This document shows positions 17,599-25,427 of a stretch of 32,018 nt of DNA, one piece after another. The stretch covers positions 1-32,018 of the forward strand of contig JAISKN010000088.1 in NCBI GenBank assembly GCA_031260925.1, written 5' to 3'. A program made the translations under genes and the position numbers. Position 1 is the stretch's first letter; each line of letters starts with the position of its first letter. This DNA comes from Prevotellaceae bacterium (GTDB taxonomy: Bacteria > Bacteroidota > Bacteroidia > Bacteroidales > Paludibacteraceae). Under the pieces are notes generated by a model. It was given only the letters and a program-made list of their open reading frames with translations. It had not been told where the DNA came from and searched no databases.

Positions 17599-17928
17599 AT
17601 GGCAGAATTTACAGTAAGCGGACGTATGTCTGTGGCTACTTTGAAAAAGAATTTCAAAGAAGAATTTGGTGCAACTTTGAGGGTGTACAATGGAGCAAAA
17701 TTTGCAGATGAAAAAGCAACGCTTGTCTCACTCCGAAAAGGTGATGCTCAAAAAGGCAGTGCTGACTTTAAAGCAAGCGGTAATATGCAGGTCGGAACTT
17801 TCGAACAGAAATTTTTAGATGTGTTCGGCATCAAGGTGCGAATTTCAGAAAAAGATGACCGTTGGACATTGTTAAAAACGGATACTTTATCACAAGTGAT
17901 GCAATACTCCAAAGGAGAAACAAAGTAA
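17599..17928 (+). CDS. Hypothetical protein with an internally duplicated ~28-aa domain
   Basis: 'FTVSGRMSVATLKKNFKEEFGATLRVY' versus 'FKASGNMQVGTFEQKFLDVFGIKVRIS'; TAATTTTG promoter upstream at ~17524. Confidence 0.75.
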   Translation: MAEFTVSGRMSVATLKKNFKEEFGATLRVYNGAKFADEKATLVSLRKGDAQKGSADFKASGNMQVGTFEQKFLDVFGIKVRISEKDDRWTLLKTDTLSQVMQYSKGETK

Positions 17929-17948
17929 CATCTAATTAATGAGAAATT

Positions 17949-18485
17949 ATGGCAAATAAAGTCAGAGTTTTCGGCAAAGCCCAAAACCGCACTGTACAAG
18001 GTATTTTCAATGCCTATTTAATTATGTACCCTAACGCTACATTAAAGGATTTAAACCAAGCGTTTCCCCAAGAACTTCGTTGGGCAAAAGATGATTTTCC
18101 GCTTTTTGTAGATATGAAAGATGCCCCAAAATTTGATAAAATTATATCAAGAGGCGAGCGCAAAGGCGAAAAAGATAATAAGTTTGATTTTGAATATTTT
18201 ACAAATGCAAAAGATATTTTTAATCTCAAAGATGGCACCAAAGCGGTAATGCGGCAAATGTGGTGGGAAGAAGCCTATAAGAATGTTGCAAAACACGCTG
18301 AACAATACGGCATTGAAGTGGCAAATTTTGAATATCGAGAACCTTTTAGCAAAGGTGAATACAGGTTAGAGTATTTGAATGGCTATGTTCCGCCTGTTTC
18401 GGCAAAGAAACAATCGAAATGGTGGTTGTGGCTGTTGTTGGGGCTATTGCTCGTTGGCGGGGCTTTGTGTTTTTTGCTGAAATAA
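17949..18485 (+). CDS. Hypothetical protein with a C-terminal transmembrane anchor
   Basis: 178 aa; C-terminus KKQSKWWLWLLLGLLLVGGALCFLLK; 20 nt after the previous gene. Confidence 0.78.
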   Translation: MANKVRVFGKAQNRTVQGIFNAYLIMYPNATLKDLNQAFPQELRWAKDDFPLFVDMKDAPKFDKIISRGERKGEKDNKFDFEYFTNAKDIFNLKDGTKAVMRQMWWEEAYKNVAKHAEQYGIEVANFEYREPFSKGEYRLEYLNGYVPPVSAKKQSKWWLWLLLGLLLVGGALCFLLK

Positions 18486-18500
18486 AAAAAGGTTGCAATT

Positions 18501-18785
18501 ATGAGTAAAGAATATTACAGAAAACTTATTGCTGACCATCGGGCGAAAATAGTGAAATTACGCGCCGAACTAACAAAGAAAAAGCAGGATAAGTCAAAGA
18601 AAATGAAAGATTTGGCAAATCAAATCAAATCTACAAAAATTGCCTCCAACAAAGAGCGGTATCGGAAACAAAAAATTACCGAAGCGGCTCGGTATGAAAA
18701 CGAGTTTGATTCGATAAAAAAGAGAATTGAAAGCGAGAAAAGAACGATAGAAGGTTATAAAAAAAGTCTTGCTAATGCAAAATAA
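18501..18785 (+). CDS. Small Lys-rich coiled-coil hypothetical protein
   Basis: 94 aa, charged helical sequence; 15 nt after the previous gene. Confidence 0.7.
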   Translation: MSKEYYRKLIADHRAKIVKLRAELTKKKQDKSKKMKDLANQIKSTKIASNKERYRKQKITEAARYENEFDSIKKRIESEKRTIEGYKKSLANAK

Positions 18786-18817
18786 TAGTATGGATTATAT
18801 AGAAAAATATTTAACAG

Positions 18818-19582
18818 ATGAACTTCAAAGAAACAGTCAAGAAAAACTTTGACGAATGGCAAAATCGGGGTTTTTGTCAAGATGCCGTTGAGTTAAATAA
18901 TAATGTCGGCAAAGGATATTTTGATGTTGCCAATCCGCATTTTTTTACAGGCGATATTGCTGCAAAATTAGCATTTGTGCATTTAAACCCAAAACGAAAT
19001 CAAAAAGATTGGAATAGTAAGTGCAATTATGTTGATTTTGAGGATTATTGGGCAAAATATGCTCAATTTGGTGCAAATACTTATGGCATTAATTCTAAAA
19101 GAACGCACAAGTCGCCTTTTGACTTGAAACAAATACGATTTTTAAAACCATTTGGCATTCTTCCTTTTAATGATGATAAATATCACGATTTAGAGATAGT
19201 TATTGATAAAAAACTTCAATTAGAACTTGTGCCTTTTGGCTCGCCAAATTTCAATTATTTAGAAATTGACGTTAAAAACCTTAACCCGTTTGTAACTCGT
19301 TTGCTCAATCTTTTAATGGAAAATAAAAGAGATTATGTCTTTTTTTGCGGGCGTGTCTTTTTGGAAATTTTAAAAAAGTATATTGTAAAAGAAAAAAGAC
19401 ATTCATTCTATTTAACCAAAAATGATGGAAGTTTAACAAAATCAATATTTGAGGCAATCAATATAAAACTGCAATTAAATAATTCTGAAATAACTGCTTG
19501 CATTCTTCCGCAGTATGCAAAACAAGGTTACCCTGTTTCTGAATATGGAAAAGAAGTATTTAACCGCTACGGTCAGTTTTAA
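18818..19582 (+). CDS. Hypothetical protein (254 aa)
   Basis: Long ORF continuing the 17599-18785 cluster; no confident family. Confidence 0.75.
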   Translation: MNFKETVKKNFDEWQNRGFCQDAVELNNNVGKGYFDVANPHFFTGDIAAKLAFVHLNPKRNQKDWNSKCNYVDFEDYWAKYAQFGANTYGINSKRTHKSPFDLKQIRFLKPFGILPFNDDKYHDLEIVIDKKLQLELVPFGSPNFNYLEIDVKNLNPFVTRLLNLLMENKRDYVFFCGRVFLEILKKYIVKEKRHSFYLTKNDGSLTKSIFEAINIKLQLNNSEITACILPQYAKQGYPVSEYGKEVFNRYGQF

Positions 19583-19707
19583 AATAATGAAAAATTAAAC
19601 CTCTAAACCTACCAAATTTCCAAAGCCCCTATTTGTCGCAAGTTTGAGCGAAGCGTAACTTGTGCCTGCAAAACTCAAAAAAGTCTGTCAGCAAAAATAT
19701 AAAACGA

Positions 19708-19747
19708 TAAACTTTTCCAAAGTTCAAAACTTTGGAAAAGTTTTTTG
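19708..19747 (+). terminator. Intrinsic terminator of the 17599-19582 cluster
   Basis: acttttccaaagttcaaaactttggaaaagttttttg. Confidence 0.7.
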
Positions 19748-19761
19748 TTCATTGCAAATTC

Positions 19762-19945
19762 GCACTTTTGGCTGAATGTCAAAAAATAATTCAGCCCAAT
19801 CGCAAAGCGTAGCGGCGCGTTGGGCGTTAAATGGAACGGCGTAAAAAATTATGCTGCACTTTCAGTGCGCAAATGGCGGGTGTTGTCAATTACCCAATGC
19901 GTTGCATTGGGCTAAAATATATTTGGCTTTCAGCCAAAAAATGCA
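19762..19945. repeat. ~180-bp MITE-like repeat, copy 2
   Basis: gcacttttggctgaatgtcaaaaaataattcagcccaatcgcaaagcgtagcggcgcgttggg...acccaatgcgttgcattgggctaaaatatatttggctttcagccaaaaa; lacks a ~39-nt stretch present in copy 1. Confidence 0.85.
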
Positions 19946-19949
19946 AAAG

Positions 19950-19985
19950 TCCTGTTAAGTTTCAAAAACTTAACAGGGCTTTTTT
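19950..19985 (+). terminator. Intrinsic terminator-like hairpin
   Basis: gtcctgttaagtttcaaaaacttaacagggcttttttg. Confidence 0.7.
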
Positions 19986-20052
19986 GTTAATTTCATACCA
20001 CTTTTTGCTAATTTTACATTATTTTTATTCTGCAAAGTTTCGTACTTTTACC
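19979..20052 (+). promoter_or_regulatory. Shared cis element plus promoter of the GH130 gene
   Basis: ttttttgttaatttcataccactttttgctaattttacattatttttattctgcaaagtttcgtacttttaccgc. Confidence 0.7.
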
Positions 20053-20089
20053 GCGCAAAATTCCATAAAAATCAAGTAAAAAATAAATT

Positions 20090-21247
20090 ATGAATTTTAA
20101 CCAAAGATTAAATCAATTAAAAGAAAATCACGATAAATTTTTGGCTTTAAAAAATGAGCCAACAAGTGATTATAACGGCATTTACGAGCGTTACCAAAAT
20201 CCGATTTTGACGGCTGCGCACACGCCTTTGACTTGGCGTTACGATTTTGACCAAGCAGCAAATCCATTTTTAATGGAGCGTTTTGGCATCAACGGCACAT
20301 TCAATGCGGGCGCAATCAAATGGAACGGCAAATATCTGCTCGCGGCGCGTGTGGAAGGCAACGACAGAAAATCGTTTTTCGCCATTGCCGAAAGCCCTAA
20401 TGGCATCGACAATTTTCGTTTTTGGGACTATCCGATTACAATGCCCGAAACCGAAAATCCAGACACAAACGTTTATGATATGCGGCTGACGGCGCACCAA
20501 GACGGCTGGATTTACGGCGTTTTTTGCTCAGAGCGCAAAGACCCTGACGCGCCTGCGGGTGATTTGTCGAGCGCGGTGGCTGCTGCGGGCATTGCGCGGA
20601 CAAAAGACCTCAAAACGTGGGAACGCCTGCTCGATTTGAAATCGACATCGCAACAGCGAAACGTGGTGCTGCACCCCGAATTTGTATCTGGCAAATACGC
20701 CTTTTACACCCGTCCGCAAGACGGATTTATAGACACAGGCAGCGGCGGCGGCATTGGTTGGGCTTTGGTTGATGATATTACAAACGCCGAAGTGAAAGAC
20801 GAAAAAATCATCAATGTACGCTATTATCACACCATAAAAGAGGTAAAAAACGGCGAAGGTCCGCATCCGATTAAAACCTCAAAGGGCTGGCTGCACCTTG
20901 CGCACGGCGTACGAAATTGCGCTGCTGGTTTGCGCTATGTGCTGTATCTGTATCTCACCGATTTGCACGACCCGACAAAACTCATTGCCGAGCCGTCTGG
21001 CTATTTCCTTGCGCCGCAGGGCGATGAGCGTATCGGCGATGTGTCGAATGTGCTGTTCTCAAACGGCTGGATTGCAGACGAAGACGGCAAAGTATTTATC
21101 TACTACGCCTCGTCAGACACGCGAATGCACGTTGCTACAAGCACTATCGACAGGTTGCTCGACTATGTTGTCAATACCGCGCCTGACGGCTACCGCTCGG
21201 CAAACTCGGTAGAAACAATAAAGAAAATTATTGAGAAAAACAAATAA
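20090..21247 (+). CDS. GH130 4-O-beta-D-mannosyl-D-glucose phosphorylase-like protein
   Basis: '[69 protein letters not shown]...' and '[36 protein letters not shown]' are GH130 signatures. Confidence 0.92.
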   Translation: MNFNQRLNQLKENHDKFLALKNEPTSDYNGIYERYQNPILTAAHTPLTWRYDFDQAANPFLMERFGINGTFNAGAIKWNGKYLLAARVEGNDRKSFFAIAESPNGIDNFRFWDYPITMPETENPDTNVYDMRLTAHQDGWIYGVFCSERKDPDAPAGDLSSAVAAAGIARTKDLKTWERLLDLKSTSQQRNVVLHPEFVSGKYAFYTRPQDGFIDTGSGGGIGWALVDDITNAEVKDEKIINVRYYHTIKEVKNGEGPHPIKTSKGWLHLAHGVRNCAAGLRYVLYLYLTDLHDPTKLIAEPSGYFLAPQGDERIGDVSNVLFSNGWIADEDGKVFIYYASSDTRMHVATSTIDRLLDYVVNTAPDGYRSANSVETIKKIIEKNK

Positions 21248-21248
21248 A

Positions 21249-21326
21249 CAGGTGTCATTCCCGCGCAGGCGGGAATCCCATTTGTACAGTGAAATAAGGA
21301 GATTCCCGCCTGCGCGGGAATGACAG
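21249..21326. repeat. Palindromic GTCATTCCCGCG repeat, copy 2
   Basis: CAGGTGTCATTCCCGCGCAGGCGGGAATCCCATTTGTACAGTGAAATAAGGAGATTCCCGCCTGCGCGGGAATGACAG. Confidence 0.9.
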
Positions 21327-21385
21327 TTTTTTTCTAATTATGTAAATCTTGAAAAATTTGTTAATTCTGTAAAAAATATATAACG

Positions 21386-22798
21386 ATGGAAAAAATAAAA
21401 ATTAAAGAAAAAATCGCCTACGGTTTTGGCGATGCGGCGAGTTCGATGTTTTGGAAAATTTTCGGAATGTACGCTCTCTTTTTCTACACCGATGTTTTCG
21501 GCATTACTGCGGCGGCGGCTGGAACAATGTTTCTCGTGGCGCGGCTTTGGGACTCGTTTTTCGATGTTTTTGTCGGTATCGCAGCCGACCGCACCAAGTC
21601 GCGCTGGGGCAAATATCGCCCCTATCTGCTTTGGTTTGCAGTGCCGTTTGCCGTAATGGGCGTGATAACGTTTTTCACGCCGAGTTTTGCCACCACAGGC
21701 AAAATCATTTACGCCTACGTTACCTATTCGCTGATGATGGTTGTCTATTCGCTGATAAACGTGCCGTATGCTTCGCTTTTGGGCGCGATTTCCGCCGACC
21801 CAAAGGAGCGTAATTCGCTGTCGAGTTACAGAATGACGTTCGCATTTATCGGCTCTTTTGTAACGTTTATGCTGTTGCAGCCGTTGATTAATTTTTTCCA
21901 AAAAACATTCGACCCGCAGCACCTTGCCGAAAGCGCAACGGCTACCGTCAGCACTTCGGGCATTGCTTGGGCTTTGGGCGTGGGAACGATTGGAATATTG
22001 TGCGTGGTGCTGTTTTTCCTCTGTTTCAGTTGGACAAAAGAGCGCGTTGTGCAGATTGATAACGAGGAAAATGTGTCGGTAAAAAGCGATTTAAAACAAC
22101 TTTTCCGCAACAATACCTGGTGGATTTTGGTTGCCACAGGTTTGGCTGCTCTGCTCTTCAACGCAATGCGTGACGGCGTGGCAATATATTATTTCCGCGA
22201 CTATCTCGGCACTACCTACATTATGAGCGGTACGGGCTGGGATATGACCACGATTTATTTTCTTATCGGGCAGGCGGCGAATATTATCGGTGTGATTGCT
22301 GCGCCAATGATTTCGGCGCGTTACGGCAAACGGCTGACCTATATGATTGCGATTTTGCTTGCGGGCGTGTTCAGCGTTGCTTTCTTTTTCGCGCCGAAAA
22401 GCGTGGCAACGGTGCTTGTGCTGCAATTTTTCACCTCAATTTTCGCGGGTTATGTGCTGCCGCTGCTGTGGAGTATGTTCGCCGATATTGTTGATGACCA
22501 AGAAATTAAGACAGGGCGGCGAGCCACAGGGCTGATTTTCAGCAGTTCGTCTATGTCGCAAAAACTCGGTTGGGCGTTGGGCGCAGCATTGAGCGGCTGG
22601 ATTTTGGCGTGGTTTCACTACTCGCCCGATGCAGCCGTACAAAGCGCGGAAACCATTTTTGGCGAAAAACTTATGATTTCGCTTTTGCCCGCCGCCTGCG
22701 CTGTGCTGGCATTTGTCGGAATGTTTTTCTACCCATTGAGCGACAAAAAAGTTAAAGAAAATACGGAAAAACTGGAGAAACGCAGAACGAAGAAATAA
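21386..22798 (+). CDS. Glycoside-pentoside-hexuronide (GPH)/MFS sugar symporter
   Basis: 470 aa; 'IAYGFGDAASSMFWKIFGMYALFFYTDVFGI', 'RLWDSFFDVFVGIAADRTKSRWGKYRPYLLW'; many TM segments. Confidence 0.93.
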   Translation: MEKIKIKEKIAYGFGDAASSMFWKIFGMYALFFYTDVFGITAAAAGTMFLVARLWDSFFDVFVGIAADRTKSRWGKYRPYLLWFAVPFAVMGVITFFTPSFATTGKIIYAYVTYSLMMVVYSLINVPYASLLGAISADPKERNSLSSYRMTFAFIGSFVTFMLLQPLINFFQKTFDPQHLAESATATVSTSGIAWALGVGTIGILCVVLFFLCFSWTKERVVQIDNEENVSVKSDLKQLFRNNTWWILVATGLAALLFNAMRDGVAIYYFRDYLGTTYIMSGTGWDMTTIYFLIGQAANIIGVIAAPMISARYGKRLTYMIAILLAGVFSVAFFFAPKSVATVLVLQFFTSIFAGYVLPLLWSMFADIVDDQEIKTGRRATGLIFSSSSMSQKLGWALGAALSGWILAWFHYSPDAAVQSAETIFGEKLMISLLPAACAVLAFVGMFFYPLSDKKVKENTEKLEKRRTKK

Positions 22799-22816
22799 TA
22801 TTGATTGGGGGCTAAA

Positions 22817-22850
22817 CGTAACAGAGTAAAAAAACTGTTACGTTTATTTG
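22817..22850 (+). terminator. Intrinsic terminator of the symporter gene
   Basis: aaacgtaacagagtaaaaaaactgttacgttta. Confidence 0.65.
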
Positions 22851-23028
22851 TGAAATAAATAAAATTTTGTAATTTTGCGATAGTTTGTTACCAACATTTT
22901 ATTTAAAAACAAATGCCTTTCTTGACAAAAATAGGCATTTATTTTTATAAAAAAACGAGTGTTAAATTTATCATATTTCGATTTGTAATTTAGCACAATA
23001 TGATTATGTAATTTCTAAAAGATATACT

Positions 23029-23703
23029 ATGAAATATTTATATGTATTATTTTTAATGGCATTATTGCTTATGGGTTGTGCTTCAAATAAATTGGATAGA
23101 TGCTATTCGGATTCAAATAATATTGTAGAAGATATATCTATAAGTTTTACACCAAAATTATTACCTTTAACTATAACGTATAGTTGGGAAAATGGTTTTT
23201 ATATAAGCCCATCCTTTACTTTTTATACGGAATATGGAGATATAACCTTTTCAGCATCATTGAAAAAAACAAATTCAAAGCATGATGTAAAAATAATATT
23301 AAGAAATAATTCAGAAAATGGTTGGGGAGATAGAACTTATTACTTGGAAAATACAGATAATATAGAAGTTCATACAACTCATGGAATAGGAAACTTTACC
23401 ATAGAATATCACAAAGATGTTTTGCTGATAGACTTGACAGAAGAGACAGATTTACAAGTAGAAGTATTAGTTAATAATGTATATAGTTCGGTGTATTCAA
23501 CAAAAAATCAATTAAAAGTAACTGCTAAAACTGTTCTAAATGTTAGATATGGACCAGGAAAAGATTATGAAATTTATGATAAATTAAATAATGGGGAATA
23601 TGTTGAAAATACAGGCGTTTATAAATATGTTAAGGGAAATAAATGGATAGAAATATGTTACAATGGGTATAAATTATGGGTAAGTGCAAAATATGTTCAA
23701 TAA
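23029..23703 (+). CDS. Lipoprotein with C-terminal bacterial SH3-like domain
   Basis: 'LLLMGCASNK' lipobox; 'VTAKTVLNVRYGPGKDYEIYDKLNNGEYVENTGVYKYVKGNKWIEICYNGYKLWVSAKYVQ' SH3_3-like; markedly AT-rich. Confidence 0.85.
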   Translation: MKYLYVLFLMALLLMGCASNKLDRCYSDSNNIVEDISISFTPKLLPLTITYSWENGFYISPSFTFYTEYGDITFSASLKKTNSKHDVKIILRNNSENGWGDRTYYLENTDNIEVHTTHGIGNFTIEYHKDVLLIDLTEETDLQVEVLVNNVYSSVYSTKNQLKVTAKTVLNVRYGPGKDYEIYDKLNNGEYVENTGVYKYVKGNKWIEICYNGYKLWVSAKYVQ

Positions 23704-23855
23704 ACAAATATTGTCTATATTCAATACCTACGAACTCTTCTAACTATACTCAAAATCAAAACACAAGAACAATAAAAATTTTGAACTTTGGAAAAGTTAC
23801 AAGATTGGAATAAACAAAATCACTACCTTATAGAGTATGAAAATTTAAAAATATT

Positions 23856-25415
23856 ATGCTTACAAGCGACCAAATAAAAACATTGCTTGGCGATATTGAA
23901 AATGAACGGGTTGAGCGTACAACCTCAACAAAAGACACCGATAAATATGCGAGAGCCGTCTGTGCTTTTGCCAATGATTTGCCAAACAAAAAACACGCGG
24001 GTTATCTGTTGCTCGGTGCTTTTGACGATGGCTCATTGAGCGGGCTAAGGGTTGATGATGAACTTTTGCGCAACCTTGCGGGCTTGCGTTCCGATGGAAA
24101 TATCTTGCCGCAACCGGCACTAATGGTGTATAAAGTATCTTTCCCCGAAGGCGATATTGCGGTGGTGGAAGTGCAGCCGAGTAAAAATACGCCTGTCAAA
24201 TACAAAGGTACAACTTACATTCGCATTGGCGCACGCAGAGGCGAGGCAAATGAGGAAGAAGAGCGTATTTTGCGTGAAAAAAGCGAAGTAAAAACGCAAA
24301 CTTTTGACACAACGCCTTGCTTGCAGACGACTATAAACGATTTAGATTTGGACTTATTCAAAAAGGAATATTTGCCGAAATTCGTCAAAGAAAGTGTGTT
24401 GAAAAGCGACAAACGAGGAATAAAGCAGCAATTGGCATCATTAAAATTGTATGATACAAATCACGATTGCCCCACCGTTGCAGGCATTTTGTTGATAGGC
24501 AAAGACCCTGTGCATATTCTTTTTGGCTCTTATATTCAATATGTTAAGTTTGCAGGCAAAAATCGGGCTTCCAAAGTTCTTAACGAACGTCAATTTTCGG
24601 GAAATATTCTCTCAATTTTGAAGGAATTGGAAGCGTTTATCAAATACACCATTCAGACGCAACGACCTGTATTTGTGAGTGTTTTGCGTGAAGAGATGCG
24701 CATTAATTTTCCATACGAAGCAATACGGGAGTTGGCGATGAATATGGTAATGCACCGCAATTATCAAACAAATTCTCCTGCCAAATTCTACGAATATCAA
24801 GACAGAATTGAGATAGACAACCCCGGAAATCTTTACGGCAAAGTGCGCCCCGATAATTTTCCCAATGAAAGCGACTACCGCAATCCCGTGATAGCGGAAG
24901 CGATGAAAACGTTCGGTTATGTCAATCGTTTCAGTCGCGGCATAAATATGGTGCAGGAAATGTTGGAAGAAAACAAAAACGGTTTAGCAACATTCTCGCT
25001 CAATGATATGACTACTTTCAAAGTAACGGTTATAAATGCAGACCCTGACCCTGTAATTGATACAGAAAATGATACAACAAATGATACAGTAAAAGTCCCT
25101 GAAAAAGTCCTTGAAAAAGTCCCTGAAAAAACAATAAAACAAATTGACAATCAGAATATTACAAAACAACAAAACAAAAATGGTGCAGGAAACATTACAA
25201 GAAACATTACAGGAAACATTACAGGAAACATTACAGAAAGGCAACAATTAATTTTAAATAGTATAGCCAAAAATCCATATATTACATCAAGTGAGTTGGC
25301 TGCTTGTGTTGGTATTGATGCTGTAAATATTAGAGTTAATATTGCAAAACTAAAGAAAGAAGGCATTTTACAGCGTATTGGGGCAACCAAAAACGGTTAT
25401 TGGAAAATAAATTAA
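23856..25415 (+). CDS. AlbA_2/Schlafen-type putative DNA-binding ATP-binding protein with C-terminal winged HTH
   Basis: 'ERVERTTSTKDTDKYARAVCAFANDLPNKKHAGYLLLGAFDDG', 'TPVKYKGTTYIRIGARRGEANEEEE', 'PYEAIRELAMNMVMHRNY', 'SRGINMVQEML'; C-terminal 'LNSIAKNPYITSSELAACVGIDAVNIRVNIAKLKKEGILQRIG'. Confidence 0.88.
   Translation: MLTSDQIKTLLGDIENERVERTTSTKDTDKYARAVCAFANDLPNKKHAGYLLLGAFDDGSLSGLRVDDELLRNLAGLRSDGNILPQPALMVYKVSFPEGDIAVVEVQPSKNTPVKYKGTTYIRIGARRGEANEEEERILREKSEVKTQTFDTTPCLQTTINDLDLDLFKKEYLPKFVKESVLKSDKRGIKQQLASLKLYDTNHDCPTVAGILLIGKDPVHILFGSYIQYVKFAGKNRASKVLNERQFSGNILSILKELEAFIKYTIQTQRPVFVSVLREEMRINFPYEAIRELAMNMVMHRNYQTNSPAKFYEYQDRIEIDNPGNLYGKVRPDNFPNESDYRNPVIAEAMKTFGYVNRFSRGINMVQEMLEENKNGLATFSLNDMTTFKVTVINADPDPVIDTENDTTNDTVKVPEKVLEKVPEKTIKQIDNQNITKQQNKNGAGNITRNITGNITGNITERQQLILNSIAKNPYITSSELAACVGIDAVNIRVNIAKLKKEGILQRIGATKNGYWKIN
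25092..25127 (+). repeat. 12-nt tandem repeat x3 (AAAGTCCCTGAA) in the AlbA_2 gene
   Basis: aaagtccctgaa aaagtccttgaa aaagtccctgaa; encodes KVPEKVLEKVPEK. Confidence 0.9.
25189..25236 (+). repeat. 12-nt tandem repeat x4 (GAAACATTACAG) in the AlbA_2 gene
   Basis: gaaacattacaa gaaacattacag gaaacattacag gaaacattacag; encodes NITRNITGNITGNITE. Confidence 0.95.
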
Positions 25416-25427
25416 CGTTAATATTTT

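Noticed and set aside
21338-22642. Overlapping ORFs on both strands across the symporter gene
   Set aside because: Antisense or shifted-frame shadows of the GPH symporter.
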